Shown here: positions 43,266 to 53,390 of the stretch, one piece after another
How the letters are laid out: each line of letters opens with the position of its first letter
Position numbering within the stretch: the stretch's first letter is position 1
Source: JADCRZ01 sp037718865
GTDB lineage: Bacteria > Bacteroidota > Bacteroidia > Chitinophagales > Chitinophagaceae
Length of the DNA: 64,000 bases
Assembly (NCBI GenBank): GCA_037718865.1
Contig: JBBJMP010000023.1
Coordinates: forward strand, 24,466-88,465
Direction: 5' to 3'
Translations under genes and position numbers: made by a program
The notes under the pieces: model-generated
What the model saw: the letters and a program-made list of their open reading frames with translations, nothing else
Told to the model about the DNA's origin: nothing
The model's database searches: none

Positions 43266-46200
43266 TTAAATAAGAACCTTACTGCTCACCCGCCACTCTT
43301 GTGGCGTTACCCCGTAATCCTGCTTGAAAACACGGGCAAAATAGCCAGGATCATTATACCCGCAATCATACGCAACAGAAGCAATAGTATTGGAAGGATT
43401 TTTTAATAAATTTTTGGCCTTGTTAATGCGGATCATGCGGATGAACTTATTAGGAGAAGAGCCAGTGATTGCCTCTAATTTCCGATGCAATTGAGAATGG
43501 CTAATAAAAAGCAGCTTGCATAATTTCTCCACGGTAAAACTTGCATCAGCGACATTTGCTTCTATTGCTTCTCTTACTTTTTTTACAAAGACGTCTTCAA
43601 CTTTATTTTCAACAGTCTTTGTTTCAGCAATGATGGCATCTAGTGATGTATGATTGTTTAGACCCAATTTCTTCAGATAGTATTGCTGCAGGTTTTTTCG
43701 AAGTTCCAGCAATTTTTTTATTTGTACCAATAATTCTTCCTCGTGAAACGGCTTTTGCAAGTATACATCGCACCCTTGTTGCAGCCCTTCAATCTTGCTG
43801 TCTATATCCGCCTTTGCCGTGAGCATGATAATCGGGATATGACTGGTATGCTCATCGCTTCGTAACCGTTCACACAATTCAAACCCATCAACAAAAGGCA
43901 TCATCACATCCGTAATAATCAGATCCGGTATCATTTCAACGGCTATGTCAAAACCTTCTCTTCCATCCTTGCCTACAAGAACTTGATAATCCGACAGGCA
44001 CGATGTGGTGTAAGTAACTACGTCTGCATTGTCTTCCACTAATAAGAGCAATGGCTTTTCTTTGTTTTGCTTTTCATCAGTTGTTAGAATGGTGCTTATA
44101 GTTGCGTTTAGTTTTGGCTGATAAGCTTCTTTTACCACCCGATAAGGAACAGTTTCTTCCAACTCAGCTACTTTTATCATTGGCAGTATCACAGTAAACT
44201 CGCTTCCCTTATCAGCCCCTGACGTCGGGCTTTTGACACTGATTTCACCATCCATTAGTTTAACCAGTTCTTTCGTCAGCGCCAATCCAATGCCCGTGCC
44301 TTCTGCTTTCCTCGTAGGACTATTATCGAGTTGATAGAAGCGATCGAAAATGTGTTGCAACTGGTCTTCGGGTATGCCGATCCCGGTATCTTTTACTTTT
44401 AATGTTAGTGACAGGCTTGTATCATCATGCGGTAATAGGCTTATACTTACATTGAAATAAATATTTCCTTTTTCCGGTGTAAACTTCAAGGCATTCGATA
44501 ATATGTTGGCTACAATCTGCCTGACTCTTTCCGGGTCGTAGGCAACATGCAACGAATCTATGTCGGTCAGGAAGTGAACGGCCTTTTGACCGCTTTCCGC
44601 CAATGAATGAAAAGACTCGACAACGTATCTAAGAAAATTAATGATATCGCCATTTACCGGCTGCAACGACATTTTACCCGTCTCCAGTTTTGATAAGTCA
44701 AGCATTTCATTTACCAGGTTAAGCAAACTTTGACCATTACGTATGATCATGTTCATGCTGTTAGTAGAGTTCTCATTGGGCTTATTCATTACCTGTTGTG
44801 CCATACCCAGTATAACCGTAAGCGGGGTACGGAATTCGTGGGTGATGTTGGTGTAGAGTTGTGTTTTTAGCGTATCCAACTCCTTCATTCTTTTTGATTC
44901 CAGGTGCTCAAAATTCAATTGCGCTTTTAGCCTTGCCCGGTTTACGGAAAATTTGAAATAAGCTCTTATGACTAATGCCAGCAAAAGCGCATATATGCCA
45001 TAAGCCCACCATGTGCGCCACCACGGTGGTAGCACCTTAATTTCAAGATTAGCTATTTGACCACTCCAGATACTCTGGCTGTTGCTGCCTTGCACTTTAA
45101 AGTGGAATATACCGGATGGTAAGTGTAGATACGTTGCCGTACGCCGGGTTCCACTTTCCACCCAACCTTTGTCTATGCCAACTAATTGATAACGGTAATT
45201 ATTTTGAACTGGCGCTGTAAAATCGAGTGACGAGAATTCAAGCGTAAGAATATCCTGTAAATAGTTTAGCGTAATGCTTTTGGTTCCTTCAATGTTGTTT
45301 GGCAAAATACCCGTTTTATCACCTGCAACTACCGGCAAATTGTTGATCATGATATTGGTGATAAATACATTGGGTGTAAACTTCGCTTTAAGGATTTTTT
45401 TTGGATTAAAGATATTCAGGCCGTTCACACCGCCAAAGGCAAGATCGCCGTTAGGCAGCTTTGCATACGCTCCGGTGTTAAATTCATCGTTCTGTAATCC
45501 GTAGGCTTGAGTGTAATTTCGGAAAACCCAATGAGTGCTATCATTCGTTGTATGGGCAAGCAAACAAAAGATTCCATTATTGGTGCTGCCCCAAATATTA
45601 CCGTCATCATCTGCAAGGATGCCATACACCACATCATGCGGTAAACCGTCTTTAATAGTAAGATGAAAGAAGTCACCCGTATTCTTATTAAACCTGTTTA
45701 ATCCGCCACCTTTCGTACAAATCCATAAATACTTATCAGGCTGCAGCGGGTCATCGAGAAAGCATGACACATGATTATAATTAAGAGAATTTCGCGTGTT
45801 GCTGTTATTGTAATACCATTTAATTCGGGGTGCAGTTTTTTCTTTGTCGCTAAAAGTAACTTTTGCAAAGCCTTCCTGTGTGCCGATCCAGTAAGTGCCG
45901 CCCATATCTTCATACAAGGCTGTGCAGATAGCTTTGGGAAGAACAGGCTTCACTGCATCGGTATTAATGCTGAAGCTGTCGCTCTTGCCGGTACTTGTAT
46001 TGAGCCGGATGAAATGGCCGCCCAACCCGGGAAACCATATTTTACCCTTGCTGTCTTCGAGCATGGGTTGTTTGTCGCCCTCACCGTGGTAATCATTAAT
46101 TTCCGGATAAGAGGTTAGTTTTCCAGCCGAAGGATTGTAGTTAAAGTATCCCCTGGTATCGCTTTTTATCCAATAGTCACCTTTTCTGGTGATGAGGAAA

Positions 46201-47369
46201 TTATCGATCTGGGTAACGGATGAAATTTTCGTAAAGGGATCCTTTTCTGTTGAATCCTTTTTCAATCTTCTCCACCCGTAGGCGAAGTCCCCTACAAAAA
46301 TATCGTTCGCTGTAACAGGGACGATCCAGCGCACACTATAGCCAGGCAACCGTGCCTCAAACTTATTCCCCGCTATATTGTATTTGCGTAAGCCATAGCC
46401 CACAGAGCCGGACCATAGCATGCCTGAACGATCAGTGATAAATGGATAAACAATTCTTATGCGCTCCGGTAATTGGAGGTTCCATCGTACCGTTTTGCCG
46501 GGTTCCCATTTACTGACATCATAAAAATGCAGCTCCCGGTGATGATTTTCCCATAGCTTCTCCCTGGGTCTGAAGATAATATTTCCTGCGGGTTTTTTCT
46601 TTGTGTCAAACAGGGGAAATACATCTTTCCCATCGGAAAGAAAGAGGTTATTATTGATTAGTATGCTGCTGTCTTGTGTTAGATACCCATTGTTGAATAG
46701 CGCTCCATTATTTAACCTTGTAAAACTGTTTTTCAAAGGATCAAATTGATATACCGATCTATCCATGCCTCCTATCCAAACCTTCCCGGTTTTATCTTTT
46801 CCCATGCCATATACTTGTGCGCCGCCGGGTAATGTAAGCCGGGTAATAACCGGTGCAGCGTTCTTTTCAAAAAACTCGTTGGTTAATTGAACGACGTTAA
46901 AACCAGCGCCATCGGCTGCTACCAGCACCCTGCCATCAGGCAATTCCTCTATCCATCGTATCCCATTCCCGGATATGCTGACAGGATCTGAAGATCTGTG
47001 TACGATGCGGTAAAAGTTCCCGCTCTTTTTATCATAAATATTTAAACCGGCATCCTCTGTTCCTGCCCATATCCTGCCTTTAGAGTCTTCCAAAAGTTTT
47101 ACAATGGTGTTGCTGCTAAGGCTGTGAGAATTGTATGGATCGTTGGAAAAAACTTTGAAGCTATAACCATCATAGCGGTTCAAACCATTTTTGGTGGCTG
47201 CCCAGATAAAGCCTTCCTGGTCCTGCAACAGGTCAAACACCATCCCTTGCGACAAGCCCTGGTTGGTGGATATGATCTCGTAATCAGCAATTTTTTGTGC
47301 AGTTGCCCTCCATCCAAAAATTATGGACAATACGAAGATTGTTTTTAAAACAGTTGGGCGGAGCATCAT
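43266..47369 (-). CDS. Hybrid two-component system regulator (HTCS: propeller sensor, His kinase, receiver, AraC)
   Basis: The ATG at 47369 is chosen because it begins the signal sequence MMLRPTVLKTIFVLSIIFGW (cleaved near ATAQ); an upstream ATG at 47534 would add 55 residues of unlikely sequence. Domains in order: two 7-bladed propeller units built of Reg_prop repeats (for example GLNRYDGYSFKVF), a Y_Y_Y domain, one transmembrane helix (WAYGIYALLLALVIRAYF), HisKA (NITHEFRTPLTV), HATPase (ANILSNALKFTPEKG, DTGIGIPEDQL), a receiver (DLIITDVMMPFVDGFEL) and a C-terminal AraC HTH. The 1367-residue protein is full length. HTCS proteins sense a periplasmic ligand, often a glycan, and directly activate nearby genes; no SusCD pair is present here. 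Confidence 0.92.
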   Translation of the reverse strand: MMLRPTVLKTIFVLSIIFGWRATAQKIADYEIISTNQGLSQGMVFDLLQDQEGFIWAATKNGLNRYDGYSFKVFSNDPYNSHSLSSNTIVKLLEDSKGRIWAGTEDAGLNIYDKKSGNFYRIVHRSSDPVSISGNGIRWIEELPDGRVLVAADGAGFNVVQLTNEFFEKNAAPVITRLTLPGGAQVYGMGKDKTGKVWIGGMDRSVYQFDPLKNSFTRLNNGALFNNGYLTQDSSILINNNLFLSDGKDVFPLFDTKKKPAGNIIFRPREKLWENHHRELHFYDVSKWEPGKTVRWNLQLPERIRIVYPFITDRSGMLWSGSVGYGLRKYNIAGNKFEARLPGYSVRWIVPVTANDIFVGDFAYGWRRLKKDSTEKDPFTKISSVTQIDNFLITRKGDYWIKSDTRGYFNYNPSAGKLTSYPEINDYHGEGDKQPMLEDSKGKIWFPGLGGHFIRLNTSTGKSDSFSINTDAVKPVLPKAICTALYEDMGGTYWIGTQEGFAKVTFSDKEKTAPRIKWYYNNSNTRNSLNYNHVSCFLDDPLQPDKYLWICTKGGGLNRFNKNTGDFFHLTIKDGLPHDVVYGILADDDGNIWGSTNNGIFCLLAHTTNDSTHWVFRNYTQAYGLQNDEFNTGAYAKLPNGDLAFGGVNGLNIFNPKKILKAKFTPNVFITNIMINNLPVVAGDKTGILPNNIEGTKSITLNYLQDILTLEFSSLDFTAPVQNNYRYQLVGIDKGWVESGTRRTATYLHLPSGIFHFKVQGSNSQSIWSGQIANLEIKVLPPWWRTWWAYGIYALLLALVIRAYFKFSVNRARLKAQLNFEHLESKRMKELDTLKTQLYTNITHEFRTPLTVILGMAQQVMNKPNENSTNSMNMIIRNGQSLLNLVNEMLDLSKLETGKMSLQPVNGDIINFLRYVVESFHSLAESGQKAVHFLTDIDSLHVAYDPERVRQIVANILSNALKFTPEKGNIYFNVSISLLPHDDTSLSLTLKVKDTGIGIPEDQLQHIFDRFYQLDNSPTRKAEGTGIGLALTKELVKLMDGEISVKSPTSGADKGSEFTVILPMIKVAELEETVPYRVVKEAYQPKLNATISTILTTDEKQNKEKPLLLLVEDNADVVTYTTSCLSDYQVLVGKDGREGFDIAVEMIPDLIITDVMMPFVDGFELCERLRSDEHTSHIPIIMLTAKADIDSKIEGLQQGCDVYLQKPFHEEELLVQIKKLLELRKNLQQYYLKKLGLNNHTSLDAIIAETKTVENKVEDVFVKKVREAIEANVADASFTVEKLCKLLFISHSQLHRKLEAITGSSPNKFIRMIRINKAKNLLKNPSNTIASVAYDCGYNDPGYFARVFKQDYGVTPQEWRVSSKVLI

Positions 47370-47576
47370 ATGTGACGAAAGAATGGAAAATAATTTTGAT
47401 ACGGATCTTAAACAGGAGTGGAGAATGTTACAAATTACGAATAAATCCTGACCCTGCATAATTTGTCCGTATAAAAGCTGAAAGTGTACAGGAAGATGAT
47501 TGCAACGTCCTAACAGGAGGAGGCATTTTGGCAAAACCTTTACCTCAAACTAAATAAAATTAGAAAACTAAACATT

Positions 47577-47743
47577 GTGAAAAAGTTATTCATTGCAGCA
47601 CTAATCGCTGTGTCTCTTACCTCAACCGCTTTTGCCGCCGGCTTACCAAAAATGATCAAAAAGCAGTAAGAAATTTCTGAAATGGACTACTAAGGTGCAA
47701 AAGATGTACAATGGAAGTCTTCAGCCTCTTGCAGCAAAGTTTC
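47577..47743 (+). pseudogene. Remnant of a small secreted protein (KKLFIAALIAV signal peptide)
   Basis: From a GTG at 47577 the sequence gives KKLFIAALIAVSLTSTAFAA, an evident signal peptide, then GLPKMIKKQ and a stop. With frameshifts, the next bases resemble NF-EMDY-GAKDVQWK and SSASCSKVSF, the start of a PepSY-like small periplasmic protein. Homology ends at about 47743, where the duplicated HTCS fragment begins. It is decayed and truncated. Confidence 0.5.
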
Positions 47744-47984
47744 TTTTATGGATCGTTGGAAAAAACTTTAAAGCTATAACCATCATAGCGATTAAAACCA
47801 TTTTTGGGGCTGCCCAGATAAAGCCTTCCTGGTCCTGCAACAGGTCAAACACCATCCCTTGCGACAAGCCCTGGTTGGTGGATATGATCTCGTAATCAGC
47901 AATTTTTTGTGCAGTTGCCCTCCATCCAAAAATTACGATGGACAATAGAAAAATTGTTTTTAAAACATTAAGACGGAACGGCAT
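47744..47984 (-). pseudogene. Duplicated 5' fragment of the HTCS gene
   Basis: The segment matches the HTCS gene start at about 47130-47369, with small differences. On the minus strand it reads MPFRLNVLKTIFLLSIVIFG and KIADYEIISTNQGLSQGMVF. The similarity continues upstream of the start to about 48110, covering the promoter region. Only about 80 codons remain, so this is a second HTCS gene cut off or a partial duplication. Confidence 0.7.
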
Positions 47985-48227
47985 GTGTTACGAAAGAAAA
48001 ATACAACGTGATTAAGATAAGAAATTGAAACAGAGTCGGAAATGTTACCATACAAGTGACGAATTAATCCTGACCATGCACAATTTGTCCTGATAAAAGC
48101 TGAAAATGTACAAAATCTTGAATGATATGTGCCAGCCTAAATGTAATGGAGCGCAGACCTTTGAATCATCGTATTCATTCTGTTTTGTAACCTCAAAACG
48201 CCACACAAACAAGGCAATTAAAGAATC

Positions 48228-49604
48228 ATGCAAACGGTAACTGCTTCACTAAAACAACCACGCCGGCTGCCGGCACTTACGCAGCACAAGACCCTGCGGT
48301 ATTTCAATTTCATTGCTTTATATATAGCGCAGGGCATTCCTGAAGGCATGTTGTTTTTTGGCATACCGGCCTGGATGGCGGCCAGTGGAAAAACACCGGG
48401 AGAGATTGGAAGTTTTGTGGCAGTGTGCGGCTTACCGTGGAGCTTTAAAATAATAGTGGCGCCAATGATGGACCGCTTTAGTTATCTGCCCATGGGCAGA
48501 AGAAGGCCCTGGGTTTTGTTCGGGCAGGCAGGATTGATACTTAGCTTTGCGGCAATGGCGTTTGTGCCCGATCCGTTAAACAACACCGCCCTTTTTATGG
48601 CGGCTGCGTTTGCCATTAGTTTTTTTGGGGCCTTTCAGGATGTGGCTACCGACGGCATGGCAATAGACATTATTCCGGCAGAGCAACAGGCAAGAGCCAA
48701 TGGTTTTATGTGGGGCTCAAAAATTATGGGCACCTCGGCTTCGCTTGCCATCGGAAGCTGGCTGCTTTATAAGTATGATTTTTCTACGGCCATACTTAGC
48801 CTGTCTGTACTGGTTGCCCTCATTATGCTGGTGCCGTTGTTTTTAAAAGAGCGGCCCGGCGAAAAACTATTACCGTGGACCAAAGGAACTGCCTCTCCCG
48901 AAGCAAAGCAACAACAGGTAACAAGCTGGAAGGCCATCTTCACTTCTTTATATAAAGTATTCAGTTTACGCAACAGCCTTTTGTTTGCCATGATGGTTTT
49001 TGTGGCGGCAGGCGCCTTTAATTATATAGATACCCTCCTCCCCATTTTTACCGTACAGGCTTTGGGCTGGTCCGCCGAAACCTATTCGCAGTACTATGCC
49101 ACCGCCACGCTTATTGGCGGCATTGCCGGTATGCTGCTCGGCGGCATACTGATAGACAAATTTGGCAAGGTGGGTATGCTGAATATTTATTGCGGCTTGC
49201 TGATCGTCATTATTTGCGCGCTGGCCTTTCAAAAAATGTACTGGCCGGCTACTTCCTTTATCATCGCTTTTATGATTGCCTTTCAGGTGCTGTATGTGTT
49301 TACCAGTATTGGCATGTTTGCCATTGGTATGCAGTGTTGCTGGAAGAAAATTTCGGCCACGCAGTTTACGCTGTACATGACCATTGCAAACATGGGCCGT
49401 GTGGTTGGCGCCAAACTAATCGGGCCTGTAAAAACAGGCTTTAGCTGGGAACATACGCTGCTGGCCTTTGGTGGAATGATTGCTATTGCCTGGCTCATTA
49501 TCCAGTTCATTCGCATCAACCAACATGTAAAACGGGTGGCCGATTTTGATTCGGGAACAGCTATGCATAAACCGCTTATAAAGCGGCTTGTTGTTGCCAA
49601 CTAA
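48228..49604 (+). CDS. MFS transporter, AmpG / acetyl-CoA-transporter-like
   Basis: The 458-residue protein has about 12 transmembrane segments. Features include YIAQGIPEGMLFFGIPAWMA in TM1, the loop RFSYLPMGRRRPWVLFGQ after TM2 (MFS motif A region, with GRRRPW), and GAFQDVATDGMAIDI in TM4-5, the last being typical of AmpG-like permeases. Related proteins import muropeptides or move acyl compounds, so substrate is open. It is divergent from the HTCS fragment and upstream of the secreted NTF2 genes; shared regulation by the HTCS is plausible but unproven. Confidence 0.88.
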   Translation: MQTVTASLKQPRRLPALTQHKTLRYFNFIALYIAQGIPEGMLFFGIPAWMAASGKTPGEIGSFVAVCGLPWSFKIIVAPMMDRFSYLPMGRRRPWVLFGQAGLILSFAAMAFVPDPLNNTALFMAAAFAISFFGAFQDVATDGMAIDIIPAEQQARANGFMWGSKIMGTSASLAIGSWLLYKYDFSTAILSLSVLVALIMLVPLFLKERPGEKLLPWTKGTASPEAKQQQVTSWKAIFTSLYKVFSLRNSLLFAMMVFVAAGAFNYIDTLLPIFTVQALGWSAETYSQYYATATLIGGIAGMLLGGILIDKFGKVGMLNIYCGLLIVIICALAFQKMYWPATSFIIAFMIAFQVLYVFTSIGMFAIGMQCCWKKISATQFTLYMTIANMGRVVGAKLIGPVKTGFSWEHTLLAFGGMIAIAWLIIQFIRINQHVKRVADFDSGTAMHKPLIKRLVVAN

Positions 49605-49629
49605 ACAAAACCTAAACAATCATTATAAA

Positions 49630-49794
49630 ATGCAAAGCACAACATCGCCTCTCGCCATTCCTTTAGAAAAGGCTTATCCCCCCTTGCGGGTCGTGGGTGA
49701 ACGCCGTGAGACTGAAGTGGAGAAAGCTCGCTATTGCGGAGCGGAAACTGAAAACCCAAACGAGCAGGAAACATTTAAAATCAAAAACAAATAA
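49630..49794 (+). CDS. Short ORF (54 aa), doubtful
   Basis: Between the MFS gene and the next secreted protein an ORF reads MQSTTSPLAIPLEKAYPPLR and continues hydrophilic to EQETFKIKNK. Codon use is not unusual, but no family is recognised, and it may be spurious. It ends 3 bp before the next ATG. Confidence 0.25.
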   Translation: MQSTTSPLAIPLEKAYPPLRVVGERRETEVEKARYCGAETENPNEQETFKIKNK

Positions 49795-49797
49795 GTC

Positions 49798-50652
49798 ATG
49801 AAAAAATTTCTTGTAACCATTGGCTTGTTTTTAGTAGCCAACACTGCCTTTTGCCAGCAGGAAGAAAACGGCATTATCTACATTAAGCACCCGAATATTG
49901 ATGCGGTGCACAAAACCGTGAAAGCCTACCTGGGAAAAGACATGGCCGCCATGAAAATGCTTTATTCCGATACCGCCAGGTGGTGGGCATCGGGAATGCC
50001 GAAAAGCATCCCGATTGCGGAAGCGATGAAACTGTGGATGACTGATTTTGAAGTGTACGACAGCGTTGACCAAAAGCAAGTGGGTTACCCGGATTACCTG
50101 CATTACAAAGACGCGGATTCCAAAACCGTTCAATCGTGGTGGACCATGTCGGGCAAGTCGAAGAAAACGGGTGAAGTGGTAAGGGTACCCATGTTCGTTC
50201 TCGATGATTTTAATGAGGATGGCAAAATAATCAGAGAGAGCATTTACGGCGATTTTTCTAAATGGAATGCGGCAAATAGCGGAAACGAAGAACAAGCCGT
50301 GCGGCAGGTGATCAGCGATCTGCAAAAAGCGCTGCAAACGGGTAATGCCGCTGAGCTCGACCGCATCTACGCAGACAGCTACACGTTTACCGGCGTTGAC
50401 GGCGCTATGAGCACGAAAGCCCAGCGGCTGGCCGCCATAAAATCAGGAAAATTAAAATACAAATCGCTCACCATTGAAAACGTGAAGATCCGAATGTATG
50501 GAGACGCCGCAGTGGCAACGTTCAACGGGGAAGCCAGGTTTGCTCCGGGGAACGAAAACCTTGACGGCAAATTCATGACTACCGGAACCTTTATCAAAAG
50601 CAACGGACGCTGGGCACAAGTTGCTTCGGGAAATGCCCGCATCAGCAAATAA
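49798..50652 (+). CDS. Secreted protein with two NTF2/SnoaL-like domains
   Basis: Signal peptide MKKFLVTIGLFLVANTAFCQ. The first NTF2-like domain (about 30-160) reads VKAYLGKDMAAMKMLYSDTA, the second (about 170-284) ISDLQKALQTGNAAELDRIY and then YTFTGVDGAMSTKAQRLAAI, a DUF4440 pattern. Such cone-shaped folds bind small hydrophobic molecules or catalyse cyclisation and isomerisation. The 284-residue length reflects the duplication. It begins a series of secreted NTF2-like genes. Confidence 0.87.
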   Translation: MKKFLVTIGLFLVANTAFCQQEENGIIYIKHPNIDAVHKTVKAYLGKDMAAMKMLYSDTARWWASGMPKSIPIAEAMKLWMTDFEVYDSVDQKQVGYPDYLHYKDADSKTVQSWWTMSGKSKKTGEVVRVPMFVLDDFNEDGKIIRESIYGDFSKWNAANSGNEEQAVRQVISDLQKALQTGNAAELDRIYADSYTFTGVDGAMSTKAQRLAAIKSGKLKYKSLTIENVKIRMYGDAAVATFNGEARFAPGNENLDGKFMTTGTFIKSNGRWAQVASGNARISK

Positions 50653-50750
50653 AATTTCAAGTCTTAAAAAAGGCAGAAGCAATTATAAAAGGCCAATACT
50701 GGCTTTGATGATTATAACACCCCATTTCTTTCATCATTAAAAACCTAAAA

Positions 50751-51470
50751 ATGAAAAATTTATTTTTCCTGCTGTTGCTTCTCCCGGTATTAGGAATAGG
50801 GCAGACAAAAGTAGTTCTTACGTCCAGTCGTGTATTTGCCAAAAATGACAAAGCCGGCGAGTTTGAAAAAGCCCTTTCCAACCATTCAAAAAAATATCAT
50901 ACGGGTGATGTTGCCTGGCGGGTGTGGAGCATCCAATCAGGCCCGGATGCAGGCGGATATATGGTGACCGAAGGCCCAACCACATGGAGCACTCTGGATA
51001 GCCGTGCCGACATTAGCCCCGAACATACAGCTGATTGGGAAAAAAATGTGTTACCGCTTACTGAGGGCCGGGGTCAAAGTGGCTATTACGATTTTCAGGC
51101 CGATTTAAGCACAGTACAACTAACTGATTATGCAGACAAAATCATTATAAATCACATGACTGCAAAACCTGGTAAGATCAATAATATGACGGCGCTGCTT
51201 CAAAAATTTAAAAAGGTATGGATGGCCGGTAGTGAATCTATTGCCGTTTATTTGACAGCATTTTCGGGCGAGCCGGGATATATATATGTTACCCGTTTAA
51301 AAAATGGCTTAAAAGAATTAGCCAGCGATTATCGCAAACCAATGGCTGATAGATTTAACGAGGTCAATGGAGCCAGCTCTTTTGATGGATGGCTAAAGGA
51401 TTATTCAGAGGTAGTGCAGAGTCGCTGGTCTGAACTGCTTATATACAAGCCTTTATTGAGTTCAAAATAA
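50751..51470 (+). CDS. Secreted protein of unknown function (239 aa), possibly dimeric alpha/beta-barrel
   Basis: Signal peptide MKNLFFLLLLLPVLGIGQ. The rest alternates strands and helices (VVLTSSRVFAKNDKAGEFEK; AWRVWSIQSGPDAGGYMVTE; INHMTAKPGKINNMTALLQK; YIYVTRLKNGLKELASDYRK), which looks like two ferredoxin-like alpha/beta modules as in NIPSNAP/ABM-type proteins. No active site is recognised. A damaged second copy is at 55800-57567. A terminator follows at 51482. Confidence 0.78.
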   Translation: MKNLFFLLLLLPVLGIGQTKVVLTSSRVFAKNDKAGEFEKALSNHSKKYHTGDVAWRVWSIQSGPDAGGYMVTEGPTTWSTLDSRADISPEHTADWEKNVLPLTEGRGQSGYYDFQADLSTVQLTDYADKIIINHMTAKPGKINNMTALLQKFKKVWMAGSESIAVYLTAFSGEPGYIYVTRLKNGLKELASDYRKPMADRFNEVNGASSFDGWLKDYSEVVQSRWSELLIYKPLLSSK

Positions 51471-51481
51471 TTAATTATTAT

Positions 51482-51516
51482 ATCGTCTCAAACAAACTGT
51501 TTGGGGCGATATTTTT
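51482..51516 (+). terminator. Rho-independent terminator
   Basis: ATCGTCTCAAACA and TGTTTGGGGCGAT form a long stem with two G-U pairs, followed by ATTTTTATTT. A near copy is at 57580-57612, after the duplicated gene remnant. Confidence 0.65.
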
Positions 51517-51578
51517 ATTTGCTTCTATTAAGAAAAATTTTTTCTTAAACATTCTGTTATCACTAATAAATCAACAAA

Positions 51579-52106
51579 ATGAAACAGCTTACTCTTTTCA
51601 AATGTACAACAGCTTGTATTGCCTTATTCTTCCTTACCACAGGGTGCAATCAATCGACTGCCGATGAAACATCGAACGCAAAATCCGAGACCAAGCAGGC
51701 AATGACTACAAAAGCCGACCCCGCACAATTGAAGTCAGAAATCCAGGAACTAGAAATGGCATGGGCTAAGGCTGACAATGCCCGGGATGTGGCTACTGTT
51801 GCTGCTTTTTATGCAGATGATGCTATAAGTATGGCAAACAACGCCCCTATGTTAGTGGGTATTGCAGCTATTAAAAAAGATATAGAAGCTTCTATGGCAA
51901 AGAAAGCCAAAGGCTCTACGCTTTCTTACGATGTAATGGATGTATTTGTTGGTGGCGATTATGTTACCGAAGTTGGGAAAACAACCAGGAAGGACTCCAC
52001 CGGTAAGGTAACTACAACCGGAAAGTATATGGCCATTTGGGAAAAACGAAACAACAAATGGATCTGCATAAGAGACATTGGTAATGAAGATGCAAAAGAA
52101 AAATAA
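51579..52106 (+). CDS. DUF4440-type NTF2-like lipoprotein
   Basis: The lipobox is LTTGCNQS (Cys about 23), so it is membrane-tethered. The NTF2-like core reads ELEMAWAKADNARDVATVAA, FYADDAISMANNAPMLVGIA and KYMAIWEKRNNKWICIRDIG, the standard DUF4440/SgcJ arrangement. The 175-residue length is normal. Ligand unknown. Confidence 0.87.
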   Translation: MKQLTLFKCTTACIALFFLTTGCNQSTADETSNAKSETKQAMTTKADPAQLKSEIQELEMAWAKADNARDVATVAAFYADDAISMANNAPMLVGIAAIKKDIEASMAKKAKGSTLSYDVMDVFVGGDYVTEVGKTTRKDSTGKVTTTGKYMAIWEKRNNKWICIRDIGNEDAKEK

Positions 52107-52311
52107 AAGCAGTTTTTAGAATTGCCGCTAACAGTTGGGTATGGGCGGTGATAGATGTAACGTATTTGCTTTTTCATCCCAAAGCATTATTGCTTTCTCT
52201 GGCACACGAAAGACAAAATCGAGCGAAAGAAAACTACGATGTAAAGAGGCAGCTAAGTTGTTGCCTCTTTATTTTTCCAAAGGATGGTTCTATCAAATTA
52301 AAAACTAAAAA

Positions 52312-52760
52312 ATAAAATTATTAGCACTTGTAGTTTTTGTGATATGCATCACCACTCAGGTTTCTGCCCAATCGAATACGTAAATTCAGGAAGAAGTTTG
52401 GCAAAGAGAACTGCAATATTGGAAATACGTAGAGAACAATGATGTACCGGGTTACTTAACCCTGTGGCACAACAGCTTTATTGGCTACCCGGGTGCCGAT
52501 ACTTTAACTCGCAACAAAATAGGCGACTGGATTACCGACAGCTATAATAAGAAGGACCAACTTATAAATCTAAAATTTTAGGAAAGGCAATAAATGTATT
52601 TGGCGATGTTGCCGTCACTTTTTATGATAATGAAGACATCTAGAAGAATAGCAAGGGAGATGTTGTTTCAAAAGAGACGTATAAAATAACACACACCTTG
52701 AAAAAGTTTAACAACATGTGGTTGATAATAGGGGGAATGAGTGCACTGAAGAAAGAGTAA
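52312..52760 (+). pseudogene. Degraded NTF2/SnoaL-like secreted protein
   Basis: In frame: LLALVVFVICITTQVSAQSN then a stop (TAA), and VWQRELQYWKYVENNDVPGY with LWHNSFIGYPGADTL. After NKK the frame shifts by one, giving INVFGDVAVTFYDNEDI, a second stop, then TYKITHTLKKFNNMWLIIGG. The sequence is recognisably a secreted NTF2-like protein with two internal stops, one frameshift and no start codon. Confidence 0.75.
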
Positions 52761-52854
52761 CCTTATATATACATCAAGCCGCAGTGCTGACACAAACCTG
52801 CTGCCTGGTACTATTAAAAAAGAAATAATTTTTTATCAATTAAACCAAAAAACA

Positions 52855-53379
52855 ATGAAAAAAGTATCTCAAAACAGCACCATATTATTTGCTGCTTTCA
52901 CAATTATCTGTTTATCTCTAATAAGCTGTGCTGCTACTGATAAAGAAAAAGGGAGTCCTGTGGAAGCTAATAAAAAGATTTACACTAATGTATGGGATGA
53001 AGTATTGAACAAGCGAAACCTGAACATGATTAACGACAGCAATTTTACAAAAGATGCTGTATTGCATGTAAGTCCAAAAGATATCGTTGGAGTTGAAAAC
53101 GTTAAGATCTACTATGGAGAGTTTCTTAAAGGATTTACCAATATCAAATTCACCATACAAGATATAGTCGGTGAAGATGAGAAGTTAGTGAAGCAATGGA
53201 ATTTTGCCGGTACACATACTGGTGATTTTTTTGGAATTGCCGCAACAGGCAAACAAGTAAGTCTCGATGGAAGTACTGTTATACGTATGGCCAATGGAAA
53301 AATAGCAGAAGAAAGAGACTATTATGACAACATGGAATTTATGACACAGCTTGGACTGGTACCACCTGCCGGGCAATAA
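52855..53379 (+). CDS. SnoaL-like ester cyclase family lipoprotein
   Basis: The lipobox is LISCAAT (Cys about 25). The NTF2-like domain reads YTNVWDEVLNKRNLNMINDS, the ester-cyclase-like helix-strand pattern, then KQWNFAGTHTGDFFGIAATG and ERDYYDNMEFMTQLGL, close to family motifs. The 174-residue length fits. The sterol desaturase gene starts 11 bp downstream, suggesting an operon. Confidence 0.87.
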   Translation: MKKVSQNSTILFAAFTIICLSLISCAATDKEKGSPVEANKKIYTNVWDEVLNKRNLNMINDSNFTKDAVLHVSPKDIVGVENVKIYYGEFLKGFTNIKFTIQDIVGEDEKLVKQWNFAGTHTGDFFGIAATGKQVSLDGSTVIRMANGKIAEERDYYDNMEFMTQLGLVPPAGQ

Positions 53380-53390
53380 AATTTTATCAA

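Noticed and set aside
43266..47369. A polysaccharide utilisation locus around the HTCS
   Set aside because: No SusC/SusD pair or glycoside hydrolase lies next to it.
47370..47534. Longer HTCS start at 47534
   Set aside because: The extra 55 residues have no family resemblance and precede a normal signal peptide at 47369.
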